Shown here: piece by piece, positions 11,252-23,100 of the stretch
How the letters are laid out: every line of letters begins with the position of its first letter
Position numbering within the stretch: position 1 is the stretch's first letter
Source: Schoenoplectus triqueter
Lineage: Eukaryota; Streptophyta; Magnoliopsida; Poales; Cyperaceae
Direction of reading: 5' to 3'
DNA: 33,506 nt
Assembly: GCA_964058805.1 (NCBI GenBank)
Contig: CAXKVV010000604.1
Location: forward strand, 1 to 33,506
The notes under the pieces: model-generated
Told to the model about the DNA's origin: nothing
Databases searched by the model: none
What the model saw: only the letters and a program-made list of their open reading frames with translations
Program-made: the position numbers and the translations under genes

Positions 11252-12534
11252 ATTCAACTAAAACTAGAAATAATCCCTCTTGAAAAACGCAAATAGAGGT
11301 CGAATAACACAATTAATAAATTATTCACCAGTACTCCAATAGGTTTAGTTCATAATAGCACAGTCAAGAGGGATTGGTAAAGAGCTTTGTAATTTCTTAA
11401 TTTTTATGAAAATTTAGCTGGCAATTCACCAGCCACTTCAAAAAAAGAATAGCACAGCAAAAACTGTTAGTCAATTTGCAGGCTGCTCTCCCATCAAGTT
11501 TGACCTTTTGAAATTCACTAATATTAACGCAGTTGATTAGGCATCTAGTTTCATATCAAAATATAACAATAGACCATAACGTTTTATACATATTTCGTGC
11601 AATTATTATATATACTAGCTTAAAATCGCCCGTTTTTCTCAACCTCTTAATTTTAAAATATTTTATTTAATTCTAATTTTATTATAATTAAATAATATAT
11701 TTTACTTAAATATAATTAATGTCTAAATTAATCACTAAAACTCTTAAAATTTTGAGTAAATTTAACTTATTATTTTATAGCACAAGATATAATAATATTT
11801 TATGAGTAAAATCAAACAACAGTTTTTTTTACAATAAAACTTAATAATAGTTGATATTTAATTATTTGATAAATAACTTTTTATAAAATAATTATATTTA
11901 ATATTAATTTTATTATAAAAATAATATCTTTTATTTAGATATAATTTATATATCAATAAATTACAAAAATACTTAAAAATTTAAATAAAATTAATTTATT
12001 ATTTAATAAAAAATAATGCATAATACATAATATTTTTTCTTTTCTGAGTAAGGTTGTATAATGTATAATTTCTTTTTTTTATAATAAAATTTAATAATAG
12101 TTGATGTTTAATTTAGTTAATATACAACTTTTTTTAGACCTCTTATAAATACATGGTTAAAACAATAGCAAATAAAATGAAGAGAAAAAATGAGTTTAAT
12201 TGAAATCTGAACTGTCGCTTTTATAAAATCAAACAATCTTAATCACAAATTGAATATGAATATTTCGATCATTACACAATATATGAAAACATTAATGGAC
12301 GTTTTCAATACATATACTTTTTATAATATAGTGTGTATATTATAACTTATGTAATATTTAAAAAAAATTATAATTGAGTAAAAAAATATTAATAATTTAA
12401 CAAGCCAAATTAGCTAGTCGAACCAAGTCAAACTAAAAATCAACTTATTAATTTAATGAAAATAAGTTGGCTCATTAATAACTTAGTCGATGAGCGAGTG
12501 AAATTCAAACCGATTTTGAATGAATCATGAGCAA
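11252..12534. other. AT-rich DNA with a diverged ~250-bp direct duplication
   Basis: No gene was seen. The segments near 11660-11880 and 11905-12125 share ordered phrases. 'Aataaaacttaataatagtt' near 11831 corresponds to 'aataaaatttaataatagtt' near 12081, and both are followed by 'gat(a/g)tttaatt'. This implies an old tandem copy with a period near 250. At 12400-12540 there are TE-like phrases (aagttggctcatt, gatgagcgag) with no clear ends. Confidence 0.5.
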
Positions 12535-12542
12535 TACGCGAG

Positions 12543-12942
12543 TAGGTCTGTGAATGGATCAGGTCGGGTTCGGGTCGGGTCATATTATTTTATTATTTTT
12601 TGTGCCGACCCGATTAAATTCGGATTAAAAAATCTTGACTCATACCCGATCCGACGGGTCACGGGTCGGACCGACCCGACCCGTATAAAATAATAAAATA
12701 TTTATTAATTATTTTTTAAGTAATAAAATATTAATTAATGTATAATTAATCTTAATTAGTGTATATTTGAGATTTAATTAGTACTAAATCATAAAATTAC
12801 TTCATAAAACATAATTATTCGGGTCAGATCGGGTTGACCCGAACCCGACCCCATCCGATTCGGATCAAAAAAATTAAATTCATATCCGACCCATTTATTT
12901 TCAGATCATGTTTGGTCGGGTCGGATCAATAATTGACACCCC
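12543..12942. mobile_element. hAT-type MITE with GGGTCGGG subterminal repeats
   Basis: The 400-bp element is flanked by a perfect 8-bp direct repeat, TACGCGAG (12535-12542 and 12943-12950). The left end is TAGGTCTGTGAATGG. The right end, read on the other strand and borrowing TA from the duplication, is TAGGGGTGTCAATTATT. Clusters of GGGTCGGGT and the complement lie near both ends, like transposase-binding subterminal motifs. The centre is AT-rich and non-coding. Confidence 0.83.
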
Positions 12943-13077
12943 TACGCGAGCCACAAAATTTTCATACTATCCTATTTCTTGCTCCAAATGCTTAAAGCGC
13001 ATGCAGTAAATATTAGAGGTGGCAGAACCCGACCTGACCCGCCTTGACCCGATACGACCCATAACCCGACATAACCC

Positions 13078-13345
13078 GACACTGAACGACCTGATACCCG
13101 ACCCAACCCGACTTGATACGACCCGAAACCCGAAATGACCCAACACTAAATGACCCGATACCTGACCCAACCCGACCTGATACAACTCAAAACTCAAAAT
13201 GACCTGACACTAGATGACCCGAGACCCGAGACCCGAAATGATCCGATACCTGACCCAACCCGACCTGATATGACCCGAGACTCAAAATGACTCGATACTA
13301 GAAGACTCGATACCCGACTCGACCCGACATGATATGACTTGACAA
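13078..13345. repeat. 64-bp minisatellite, left arm
   Basis: Units rich in GACCCGA start at 13078, 13142, 13206 and 13294. Spacing is 64, 64 and 88, and the 88-bp unit has an internal 24-bp gain. Each unit opens like 'gacactagatgacccgata' and ends like 'aaatgaccc'. The last unit is partial. Confidence 0.85.
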
Positions 13346-13552
13346 TAAAATTTTTATAATTATGGTTAGACCTTGAATGAATTATGAAAATATTATCTCT
13401 AGGCTCTAGCTCACGCTCTTAGAGACTCAGACATGACCTCCATGGGTCCCGTACAAATGTCAAATAAGTTAGATAATTTAATTATTATTATGAATATTAA
13501 CTTATTTAAGTTAAATAATAAAATTAATATTAATTATAATATTAACTATGAT

Positions 13553-14437
13553 TGTTGGTGCAATTTCAATTTAGATAGAGGCAAAAAATATAAAATCCTA
13601 AATTACAAGAAATTGTAAATAAAACTCTGCGCAAGAAATGAGATTAAAATAAAAGCGAAAGTGAAAACTTATTCATCATTGCGAATTTTGAGATCACTTG
13701 ATGAAGTTTATGCAAATCCTTTATCGATCCTTTTGTTGGCTTGAGAGATTGATCGTTTATCTTGCACAAAACCTTACTTACTTGTAAACCTTGTAGCTGA
13801 CGAGTCCTTCTAAAGCTTGAATTCTCTTTTTTTTTTCTATTTATTAATTTTAATAGTAGAGTATGATGTCTCTTATGGAGCAAGATTTGCTAGATAATCA
13901 TTCAAGCTATGGAGACCCAGCCCTTTATATACTAGTATCGGAACTCATAAGATAGCATGCCACAATTAGATTATGCCACAATTAGATCATGCCACAATTA
14001 ATTATGTAGAAAGTGGGTATGGTTTCCATAAGGTTTTAGGCTAAATTTAGATTAATTTGCATCTGTTTTTAAGCTGAAAAATAGTATTTTCGGAATAATT
14101 TCAGAAAAAATCCAAAAATTTTAATATTATTTTCATAATATTCCGAATTAAGTTTCAGCACAATAAAATTAATTTTAGCCCAAAATCTTATTTACTAGTA
14201 TTATTAATTAATTTCAATTGGTCCATTAACAATTGAAATTAATTACCATTAATTCTATATGTATTTGTATTCAAGATTTTAGTGAAATACGTATTATGCC
14301 ATCCTTTGATTAATCATATTTATATGGCATATCAATCATATTATACAACATAATATTTGCGATAGTATATGATATATTAATCATATTAACATGTAGTCCA
14401 AACTTTATTTATTGGATTTGACGTCTTAATTCCAACA
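13553..14437 (-). repeat. 3' LTR of the copia element
   Basis: 885 bp beginning TGTTGGTGC and ending TTCCAACA on the + strand, so on the minus strand it starts TGTTGGAATTAAGACG. Over the final 97 bases I count 6 mismatches with the other LTR, suggesting insertion some millions of years ago if plant neutral rates apply. Long indels elsewhere were not counted. Confidence 0.92.
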
Positions 14438-14447
14438 ATCTCCCACA
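14438..14447 (-). promoter_or_regulatory. Polypurine tract of the copia element
   Basis: On the minus strand the bases just before the 3' LTR read TGTGGGAGAT. This is the usual copia plus-strand primer in front of TGTTGG. Confidence 0.75.
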
Positions 14448-14879
14448 TGGACAAGTGTGATCCTTTTGATTATATATATCCTTTAATTTTATTTGCATGC
14501 ATAACATTTATGTCTTTCTTATCGTATTTCTAAAACAATTCGGTCCACTAACTATACCAACAAAGGACTTAAGCGGTGGTCCCCACATTTACTTCGTGGC
14601 TATCCCGACATAAATCACAGTACCAAATATAATTAGATGACATGAATCAAATTCTAAACATATAGTTCATAAATTACATGCAAATGTGATTACACGTGCT
14701 TATTTTCGATTGAGTCATCTTTATACTTTAGTGAGGTCATAATATAAAGATGGAGAAAATTTAAATACCAAAATTCAAAATATTATTTGCATATATCGAG
14801 CTTGTTACAAATTACATATCATAGAACATAAACAAAAATTCAAACTCCCACATTTTCTGACAAACTAAATGGAAATAAC

Positions 14880-16940
14880 ACCCATGTGAGCAACATGCTC
14901 ATGAAACTTCTTGGGTGGTAGTCCCTTAGTAAGTGGATCTACAATCATGGAGTCTGTACCTATATGTTCTATCTTCATTTCATTTTCTCCACTCTTTCTT
15001 TCACAATTAGAAACTTGATGTTTATGTACTTAGACTTGGACGAGCTTCTGTTGTTACTTGCATAGAGTATAGCTGAATTGTTATCACATAGAAGTTTTAA
15101 TAACTTCTCAATTGAAGGAACTACTTTCAGCCTAGTGACAAAACTTTTGAGCCATACGCCATGGTTTGAGGCTTTGTAGCATGTAACAAATTCGGCTGCT
15201 ATTATGGAAGGTGCAACTAACGTCTGTTTTGCACTTTTCCATGTCACGGCGTCGCCTGCCATCATAAAGATGTATCCCGATGTTTACTTCATGCTATCTG
15301 CACATCCTCCAAAATCAGAGTCGGTATATCCTATAACCTCGAGCTTTTCTGAATTCCGATACGTGAGCATAAAATTTATTGTTCTTTTCAGGTATCTCAA
15401 CACTCTCTTTGCTGCCTTCCAGTGCTCCATACCTGGGTTACTTAAGTATCGACCTAGCATTCCAGTGATAAAGACAATATTTGATCTCGTGCATACTTGG
15501 GCATACATGAGACTGCCTACTACAGATGCATAGGGGATGTCTTTCATGGCATTCTTTTCTAAATCAGTTTGGAAATATTGTTTAAGGCTGAACTTATCTC
15601 CTTTAGCTACATGGGTATCTCCTGGTTTACATTCTTTCATGCCATACCTACTCAAAACTTTATCGATATAGTTCCTTTGAGATAGTCTTAAAATACCTTG
15701 GGATCTCTCCCTCAGTATTTCAATCCCTAAGACAAATGAAGCCTCACCAAGATCTTTCATCTCAAATTTACTAAATAGAAAGTTCTTGATTTGATGCAAC
15801 ATATTTTTATCGTTACTTGTAAGTAGTATGTCATCTACATATAATACCAAGAAAATAAATTTACTCCCACAAAACTTGAGGTATATGCATTCATCAACCA
15901 AGTTAGGCTTGAAACCTTCTAAGCTAACAATATTGTGAAACTTCAAGTACCATTGTCGAGATGATTATTTGAGCTCATAAATAGATTTCTTGAGTCGACA
16001 TACCATAGACTTTGGATCTCCAGTCATAAAGTTTTCTGGTTGTTTCATATAAATCGTTTCATCAATGTTGCCATTGAGAAACGCTGTCTTTACATTCATT
16101 TGATGGAGCTCTAAATTATAGTGCGCTACCAATGCCAATATAATCTTTAAGGAATCTTTCGATGAAACTAGAGAGAAAGTTTCCTTATAATCAATGTCTT
16201 CTTTCTGTGTGAAACTTTTTGCAACAAGACATGCCTTGTATTTTTTAACATTATCTTTAGAATCCCGTTTGATTTTAAATATTCATTTGCAACTAATAGT
16301 TTTCTTATCCTTAGGCAATGGAACAATATCTTATACATCATTCTCATATATAGATTTCATCTCTTCATTCATGACATCAATCCACTTTTGAGAGTTAGAG
16401 CTTTCCATAACTTGTTTGTTATTTTCAGGGTCATTTTCAAACATGCCAATGTCAAACTCATATTTTTGAAGATATACATAATCTTTGGATTGTGTAGATC
16501 TTTTTTCTCTAGTTGATTTCCTAATTGGTACTAGTTGTATTATTTCTTGAATAATATTTTCTTGAGAATTTTCTTGATTATCAACAGGTTCATGAACATT
16601 ATTACCAACTTCCGGATCTCCCACAAGCGCAAGGCCATCGATATCGTTCATGACCATGTCATTATTTGGGTTTGATTCGGGTCCATTTATGTTCATAGTG
16701 TCCTGTGAAATTTGAGGAGGTGAAGTTTGCCTATTGACATTAGATGCATTTTCAAGACTTAATGGTATCAGAACTTGGATAAAACCCGAACTTTGATCCA
16801 TGATTTCATTTTCATTCTTCTCTTATTCAAAAATACTATCTTTTATCATATCTCCCCCCACAAACTCATTATCCTAAAAAAATTTTGCACTTCTTGACTC
16901 AAAAATTATGTGTTCTGTTGGATCATTCCTAGAAACAACC
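14880..16940 (-). pseudogene. Copia pol remnant: linker, reverse transcriptase, RNase H
   Basis: Read on the minus strand from about 16940 downward. First comes a hydrophilic linker with VPIRKSTREKRS and a WIDVMNEEMKSIYEND motif, then the RT with VKTAFLNGN and the catalytic YVDDILLTSND near 15830. RNase H follows, with GYTDSDFGG, AEFV and RSSSKSKYINIKF, and the terminal DPLTKGLPPK segment ends near 14880. The frame is broken by several stops where the family usually has Trp or Gln: at the WDIVP and CKWIF positions, at LKQSSRQW, and in GCADSMK before TSGYIF. A frameshift near 14978 precedes IEHIGT. The remnant is inactive. It lies where pol should be relative to the PPT and 3' LTR. Confidence 0.9.
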
Positions 16941-18213
16941 TAAGTTTTGTTTTCCATTGCTTAAAGTTGGTCCCATTTAATATTGGAATTTGATTCAAAT
17001 ACGTCATGTTATTATTGTTGTCTGAAATTATAGAACAAGAAAAAATAAGTTTTAATTAGATTATGCATCACGCTTTATCATAATTAAAAAAATTATTCCA
17101 AGACTTTAATAGAAACTCTAAATTTCTCATTAATTATATAATTAAATCAAAATACTAGCCAGCATGATGCATCTTTGGATGCAGTCAAAACTCTTAGGTA
17201 TTATGATGTTATGCACAAGTACAAGATGAGTCCTTTTATCGCTCTGCCTTTGGGTCAAATTGACTTATCCATACACTAATGGTCAGGTCAGGCCAGTCAA
17301 AAGAAGAAGGTACGTCACAAGCGGAAAACTTAAGTACCAAGCCCCAATTACTTTTCTAAGACACTATTAGTGCATAGTTTCTCATTGCTTTTCTTTATGT
17401 ACCTTACTTTATGTATATTAATGATTTGTTGTCAATATATATTTTTTTAACTATTCATGGGTCATCTTACTTAGAACTTTAGTAATAATGTTCGTTTGCG
17501 AACAATATTATTTAACAAGATGAGGCATGTATTTCTAATTGTCTTGAAATTAATTTTTAAAAAATTATGCTTAAAATCTATATTAGGACATATCTAAAAA
17601 GAATCTACTCATCCTAAATATATAGTCACTAATAGTTTTTTTAATTTAGAAATACTAAATTTAATAGTTAATTATATATTATTTAATTATAGATTTTAAT
17701 TGATTCTTTATTTAGAAAAATACTAAATTGATTTAGAGATTTTCTAAATAATCTTTTGTCTTATTTAGAATTACTAAATTTATTTAGTAATTATAATATT
17801 CTTTATACTAAAAAAATATCACTTAATTTGGATTGCCTTTTAAAAATTTAGCAATTTTATCTTTCTTTTTATTAGCGTTAAATACTAATTATAGATAATA
17901 GCTAAATTTAATATTCAATTAAGATAATTATAGTATTAGTTTTGTAGCCAAATTAATTGTAATTATATATAATTATAATTATACATATATTCTAGATGTC
18001 AATTAATTTATAGCTACTCCTAATTTCAGATTTGGTATCCTTTTTTTTATATGTATATAAAGGCACAATTTAAAATACCCAAATCTAAATATTCTTGAAC
18101 GTTGACATAAATTGTTAAACCGTAAAAATTTAATTAAGAAAAGAATGATAATTAAGATAATAATTTTAATGATTTAACGTAATTCAATAACTAGCTTAAC
18201 TCCATGTTTAACG

Positions 18214-18215
<2 letters not shown>

Positions 18216-18249
<34 letters not shown>
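18216..18249. repeat. (TA)n microsatellite
   Basis: An almost pure alternating TA tract of about 34 bases in the AT-rich filler of the copia element. Confidence 0.9.
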
Positions 18250-18252
<3 letters not shown>

Positions 18253-20944
18253 CTAATAAGAATCATAAATTCTTAATTTCAATTAAGATACAACGTAACA
18301 CACTAATTTATAGAACTAAAACATAATAAGCTAATTTAATTATTTATTGTTATGAATTATAAATAAATGAATGAAGATCAAGCTTAATTATAAAATGATC
18401 CAAGGATCAAATGAATAATCGCGTAAAACAAATTGAATTAAATTAAAGAACTTAAATTTGTTAAATAAATATAATCGGAACATTTATAATGATCTCTAAT
18501 TTAACCTTATTTTGGATTTAACAAATGAACGAAAATGATTACACAAATTTATAAGTATTGGAATTTCCTAAATTGAATAATTAAAAGGAGTAGGAAATTG
18601 ATTTTCACATCAATAACCACAAATTTCTGTCACAAAGGATCTCAATGCCCACTATTTTCTCTCTCCTCTCTTTCCCTCTCTCTTCATTAACTCTTCCCAT
18701 TAATACCCGATTCCCTCTCTCCTATCTCCCCCTTTTCCTGTCTGCCCTTTCTCTTCCTTAAATGACATTAATGCCTCTGCCTCCCCCTCTCTCTTCCCCG
18801 TTCCGTCATATCCCTTTTCCCCCGTCCTTTCCACTCCCTCTCCCTGTCACTTTGGCGATGACCCACACTCTCCCTTCTCCCTCTCGTTGTTTCCCCCTCA
18901 CCCGAAATCTCCTCTCTATCTCTCTAATACGAGAGGGGTCACGCTCCTCTCTCGATCCTCACCTGCCACTATGCCTCACACGCCCCACTTGGCCATTTCA
19001 CCTGTCACTTCCATCTAACCGTTGAGCCACTTTCCCCACTCCTGTCCCCTGACTGCCCTAGACCCGAGCCCTTGCCGCCTCTCCCTATAAGACCGAGCGT
19101 GCGCCCTCCTCTCTCCTCCTTTGGCTCTCATGCGTTGAGAAATTTCTGTAAGAGACAAAAGGAAAGTTTATATAACAGATAAGAGCAGATCTAAGTAATA
19201 TTTGGGTTAAAGAGGTACAAGGAGGGAGAGGAGGGTGGTGGCCGAGCCTTGTCGGAAAGGAGGTGGTACCCCTTGAACTTCCTTGCTTGCCTATTTCGGC
19301 CTTTTCCTCCTTACTGGTAAACCCTAGTCCTTGTCCTTATTGTGCTCTTGCTGATTTTTTTCTATTCTGTGGGGGGGTTGGTTGCTTGTTGCTCAGGGAC
19401 CATCGAGCCCTGCGGTTGCCTTACTCTGTGTGTTATTTTCTCTTTTTCTCTGCTGTTCCAGTTGTCTCTGGCTCTGTTCTAAGCTGGAACTAGGTGTAGC
19501 TGGTTGCTGGTACCAGCTGACCCCTTGTTCTGGTCTGTTACACTGCTGCCTGTGGGTTCTGATTTCTGGTATGGGTTGATGTCATCCTACCCTGTTGACC
19601 TGTTTTTCCTTGGCCTTTGCTGGTAATTCTTGTTGAGGTCGGGTTGTGCTGCTTTGTTTCTCTGTATCACTCTACGAACTGTTTGTGACTGTACCAGTAC
19701 TGGTACAGCCCTGTGCCCTGTGTTGTCTTTCTGTTTGCCTTGTTGTGGTTTGTTTACCAGTCACCTTTGTCGAATTCTTGTCCTGTTGGTGATTGGGTTG
19801 TTGTGGTGATACCTTGTTGTGCATTTCTTCTGGTACTTACTGCTGGGCTATGATAAATTGGGCCAAGGAAATTATAATAGGAAATTTAGAGTTGTTATAA
19901 GGCCCACAATTTAGAACTTGAATGAATAGTTATTGGGCCAGTAAATGGGAAATTTAAAACCCAATTAGGATTAATGAAATTTATTAAAGGCGCAATAGCT
20001 TAAAAGTCCTAAGATAATAAAGGTATTAAATTAAAATATGACTAATTAATTGGAAGCCGTCCCGAAAGATTTGGCGGTATCAATGGGTTAATTACGTAAA
20101 CTTGAATATACGGGACATGATTATATTCTCTGACTGCCCCCGATTCGAGATATCGGTGCATTGGCACCAACGATTTGGTAGTCAGCGTATGATCCTGAAC
20201 ATTAAAATACCAACACATTAGTAAAACAATAATAATTTTCTTAAATTAGTTTACTTTCTTTTTATATTTAATTTTTCTTTTAAGTTTTCCTTTTTAAATT
20301 CATTTTAAACTATTTTTCTAATTTATGAAGATATAATATTAAATATATATATATACACATAATAATAAAAGCCAAATTAATAATAAAAATAATAATTAAG
20401 ATATAATTAATATATATTAGAATATATATTAATCAATTTCTTTATTTTTAAAATAAATAAAAGAATAATAAAATAAAATATTATATACATAATCTATATT
20501 AATAAATTTTTTTATTTAATAATAGATTAATATTAATAAATATATAAATATATAAAGATATAAATATATGTTAATCAATCTCTCTATTTTAAAAGGGATA
20601 AATAAAAGAATATTAGAATATAATATTAGATATATTATATATTATATATTAATCAATTTCTCTATTTTAAATTAAATGATTTGATAATTAAATCCATAAA
20701 CTCAAAATTTAAAATAAAGAATGAACGTATAAACACGGTCAAGAACGATAAATACAACTTAACAGATCGATATGCGAGAGATTAAAATTTCCGACACCGC
20801 CTATATACAGCAGAAATGCTGCCAAAATTTTTAAGAAGAGACGATACAACCCGAACAAACATTTAAGTAAAGTATCCATCTAATTCAATTACTAATTAGT
20901 AAATCAAGTTAAAACTAATAAGCATCTAATTTAAATTAAATAGG

Positions 20945-21080
20945 TGATATAGTCGTCTCGGATCCACTCGCGGAGTACGAGGTCACTCCCGACCAGACGT
21001 ACACGGACACCGACCCCGAGGCCGGTGTTCTACCTCCGGAGTAGAGCGACTCCGTGATCCTCACCAGCACTCCCAGGTAC
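20945..21080 (+). other. G+C-rich codon-like island, unidentified
   Basis: About 135 bases of G+C-rich sequence in AT-rich surroundings. One + frame is open from before 20945 to a TAG near 21043 and reads acidic, with phrases such as EYEVTPDQTYTDTDPE. A donor-like AGGTACGG follows near 21077. No family was recognised. It could be a fragment of a retroelement or of a captured gene. Confidence 0.3.
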
Positions 21081-21700
21081 GGTCTCCTGGGATTTGATTT
21101 TCTTTCTTTAGAATTAGGAATCCAACCCGAAAATAAATCTGTTTTGAAAATAAATCTGAATTGCGGTGTTTTCTGATAAAAAATGATTAGAGACTAAATC
21201 TGACCTGTCATTTGCATTCGGTAAATTGACCAGCATATTCGAGATATACCCGCATTCGCATGTCATATCATGTCATATTGCACGTAGACATGATAGGAGT
21301 AAGATTCGGGAAATAGTCCCGAGATAGGATCGGATAGAATTAAATAATTCAAGTTGTAGATTATAATTATTAGGAAAATATTATTACTAGCACTAATTAT
21401 TAATTAAATAAGGTAGTTAATCATGCATTAAATGCATGAGAGTGCTGAGAGGCGGACCAGGTAATTCTCAGTTGGAGCTGCCTTGCATAATGACATTATA
21501 ATAACAATTGCCATAAATTAATTGTATAAATAAATATAATTATTTGCACTATTCTTTGCTCAATTATTTGCACAATAATATCCTGTCAGTTCATGTTTTG
21601 TGCACATATTTGCACAATAATTTCTGTCAATTCGAGTTTGTACTTTTGCACAATAATTTCTTTATTGACTACTATATATCCTAAGTCTTGACGCAGAGGT

Positions 21701-21713
21701 GGCTCTGATATCA
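21701..21713 (-). promoter_or_regulatory. Primer binding site of the copia element
   Basis: On the minus strand, four bases after the 5' LTR, the sequence reads TGATATCAGAGCC. This is one change from the standard initiator-tRNA-Met complement TGGTATCAGAGC. It fixes the right LTR as the 5' LTR. Confidence 0.82.
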
Positions 21714-21717
21714 CTAT

Positions 21718-22587
21718 TGTTGGTGCAATTTTAATTTAGATAGAGCCAGAAAAACACAAAATCCTAAATTACAAGCAATTGCAAATAAAACTCTGTGCAA
21801 AAAATAAGATTAAAATAAAAGCGAAAGCGAAAACTTACTATTCATCCCTGCGAATCTTAAGATCACTTAATGAAGTTTGTGCTTACGAGTCCTTTTAGAA
21901 CTTACTTACTATTCATCCCTACAAAACCTTACTTACTTGTAGCTTACGAGTCCTTTTAGAACTTGAATTTTCTTTTTCTTTTCTCTATTTATGAATTTTA
22001 AAAGTAGAGTATGATGTCTTTTACGGAGCAAGACTTGTTAGATAATCATTAAAGCTATGGAGACCCAGCTCCTTATATACTAGTATCTGAACTCTTAAGA
22101 TAGCATGCCACAATTAGATCATGCCATAATTAGATCATGCCACAATTAATTATGCAGAAAGTGGGTATGATTTCCATAAGTTTTTAGGCTAAATTTAGAT
22201 TAATTTATATCTGTTTTTAGGCTGAAAAATAGTATTTTCGGAATAATTTCAGAAAAAATCCAAAAATTAAATCAAAAAATTTAAATATTATTTTAATAAT
22301 ATTCCGAATTAAGTTTCAGCCCAATAAAATTAATTATTGATTAATTAGTATTATTAATTAATTTCAGTTGGTCCATTAATAATTGAAATTAATTATCATT
22401 AATTCTATATGTATTCGTATCCAAGATTTTAGTGAAATACGTATTATGTCATCCTTTGATTAATCACATTTATATGGCATATCGATCATATTATACAACA
22501 TAATATTTGCTACAATATATGATATATTAATCATATTAACACGTAGTCCAAACTTTATTTATTGGATTTGACGTCTCAATTTCAACA
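21718..22587 (-). repeat. 5' LTR of the copia element
   Basis: 870 bp with TG...CA ends, matching the LTR at 13553-14437. It has a local rearrangement: 'gcttacgagtccttttagaa' occurs at about 21882 and again at about 21941, and 'cttactattcatccct' is also doubled, where the other LTR has single different sequence. The duplication arose after insertion or in one LTR only. Confidence 0.9.
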
Positions 22588-22866
22588 ATGATATCTATCA
22601 AATATTTTTCTATCAATAATTCAACATATCTTTCAAATGAAATTTATATTGTATAGATGACGATGAATTGAGAATTGAGGAGATAAATATAAAATAGTTT
22701 AATTCAATTGAAATTAAGATGAAACTTGTATGACTCAAATATGCATAACTTATAAATTTAATCTGATCTGATTCATTCAACCTGACTAGATCAGACACAT
22801 AGATGGTGAAATCTGATCCGATCTGATCCAATCTAGTCTGATATGATTCAAAACTTGAAATGATAT

Positions 22867-23100
22867 GATACTAGATGACCCGATAACTAACCCGACCTGA
22901 TCTGATACGATAACCGACCCGACCTGACTTGAGACGACCTAAAATCCAAAATAACCCGACACTAGATGACCCGATAATCGAACCGACCCAACCTGACACG
23001 ACCTGAAATCTGAAATGACCAGATATTAGACGATCTGATAACTGACCCGACCTAATCTGATACGATCCGAAATCTGAAATGACCCGACACTAAAAGATTC
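22867..23100. repeat. 64-bp minisatellite, right arm
   Basis: Units start at 22867, 22958, 23022 and 23086, with spacing 91, 64 and 64. They share the left-arm consensus and the same strand orientation. The 91-bp unit has an internal 27-bp gain around an extra ACCGACCCGACCTGA copy. Confidence 0.83.

Larger units (their letters stand above)
16941..21700. other. Non-copia filler inside the retrotransposon, possibly part of a long gypsy-type LTR
   Basis: No gag, protease or integrase core was recognised here. The composition changes in blocks: AT-rich to 18600, pyrimidine-rich to 19130 with a CCCTATAAG box near 19082, T/G-rich (TGCTG, TTGTTG) to 19860, AT-rich again to 20940, then a G+C-rich island at 20945-21080. 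A TATA-like box after a C/T-rich segment and a T/G-rich transcribed-looking stretch resembles the U3/R part of long Ty3/gypsy LTRs, but I could not find TG...CA ends, a pair or a target duplication. The short T/C-rich frames have no domain and read as low complexity. Near 21540-21660 the phrase 'atttgcacaataat' recurs several times. Confidence 0.4.
13553..22587 (-). mobile_element. Ty1/copia LTR retrotransposon, decayed, minus strand
   Basis: Two LTRs (13553-14437 and 21718-22587) bound a 9,035-bp element with a perfect 5-bp target duplication, ATGAT (13548-13552 and 22588-22592). Orientation comes from three signs. The tRNA-iMet-type PBS is next to the right LTR, the purine-rich PPT is next to the left LTR, and the pol frames run on the minus strand. 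Only the end of integrase/linker, the RT and the RNase H are recognisable. gag, protease and the integrase core are not seen, and about 4.7 kb of unrelated-looking sequence fills that place. It cannot move by itself. Confidence 0.92.

Noticed and set aside
11620..11660. 'tatactagcttaaaatcgcccg' as a Helitron or RTE 3' end
   Set aside because: The phrase resembles ends seen in some plant repeats, but there is no hairpin plus CTRR end and no partner, so no call is made.
12967..13197. Minus-strand open frame of 76 codons
   Set aside because: It is a repeat-derived frame through the GACCCGA minisatellite. The SRVGSG-type periodic peptide has no domain.
15204..15533. 109-codon + strand frame
   Set aside because: It is antisense to the copia RT/RNase H region, which has YVDD and other motifs on the minus strand.
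17160..17350. + strand peptide-like stretch (HDASLDAVKTLRYYDVMHKYKMS)-type reading
   Set aside because: It reads like protein for a short distance, but it has an early stop, no recognised family and no splice context. Too weak to list as a gene fragment.
18762..19579. Three + strand frames rich in Pro, Ser and Leu
   Set aside because: They are by-products of pyrimidine-rich and T/G-rich low-complexity DNA, with no known domain, and lie inside retrotransposon filler.
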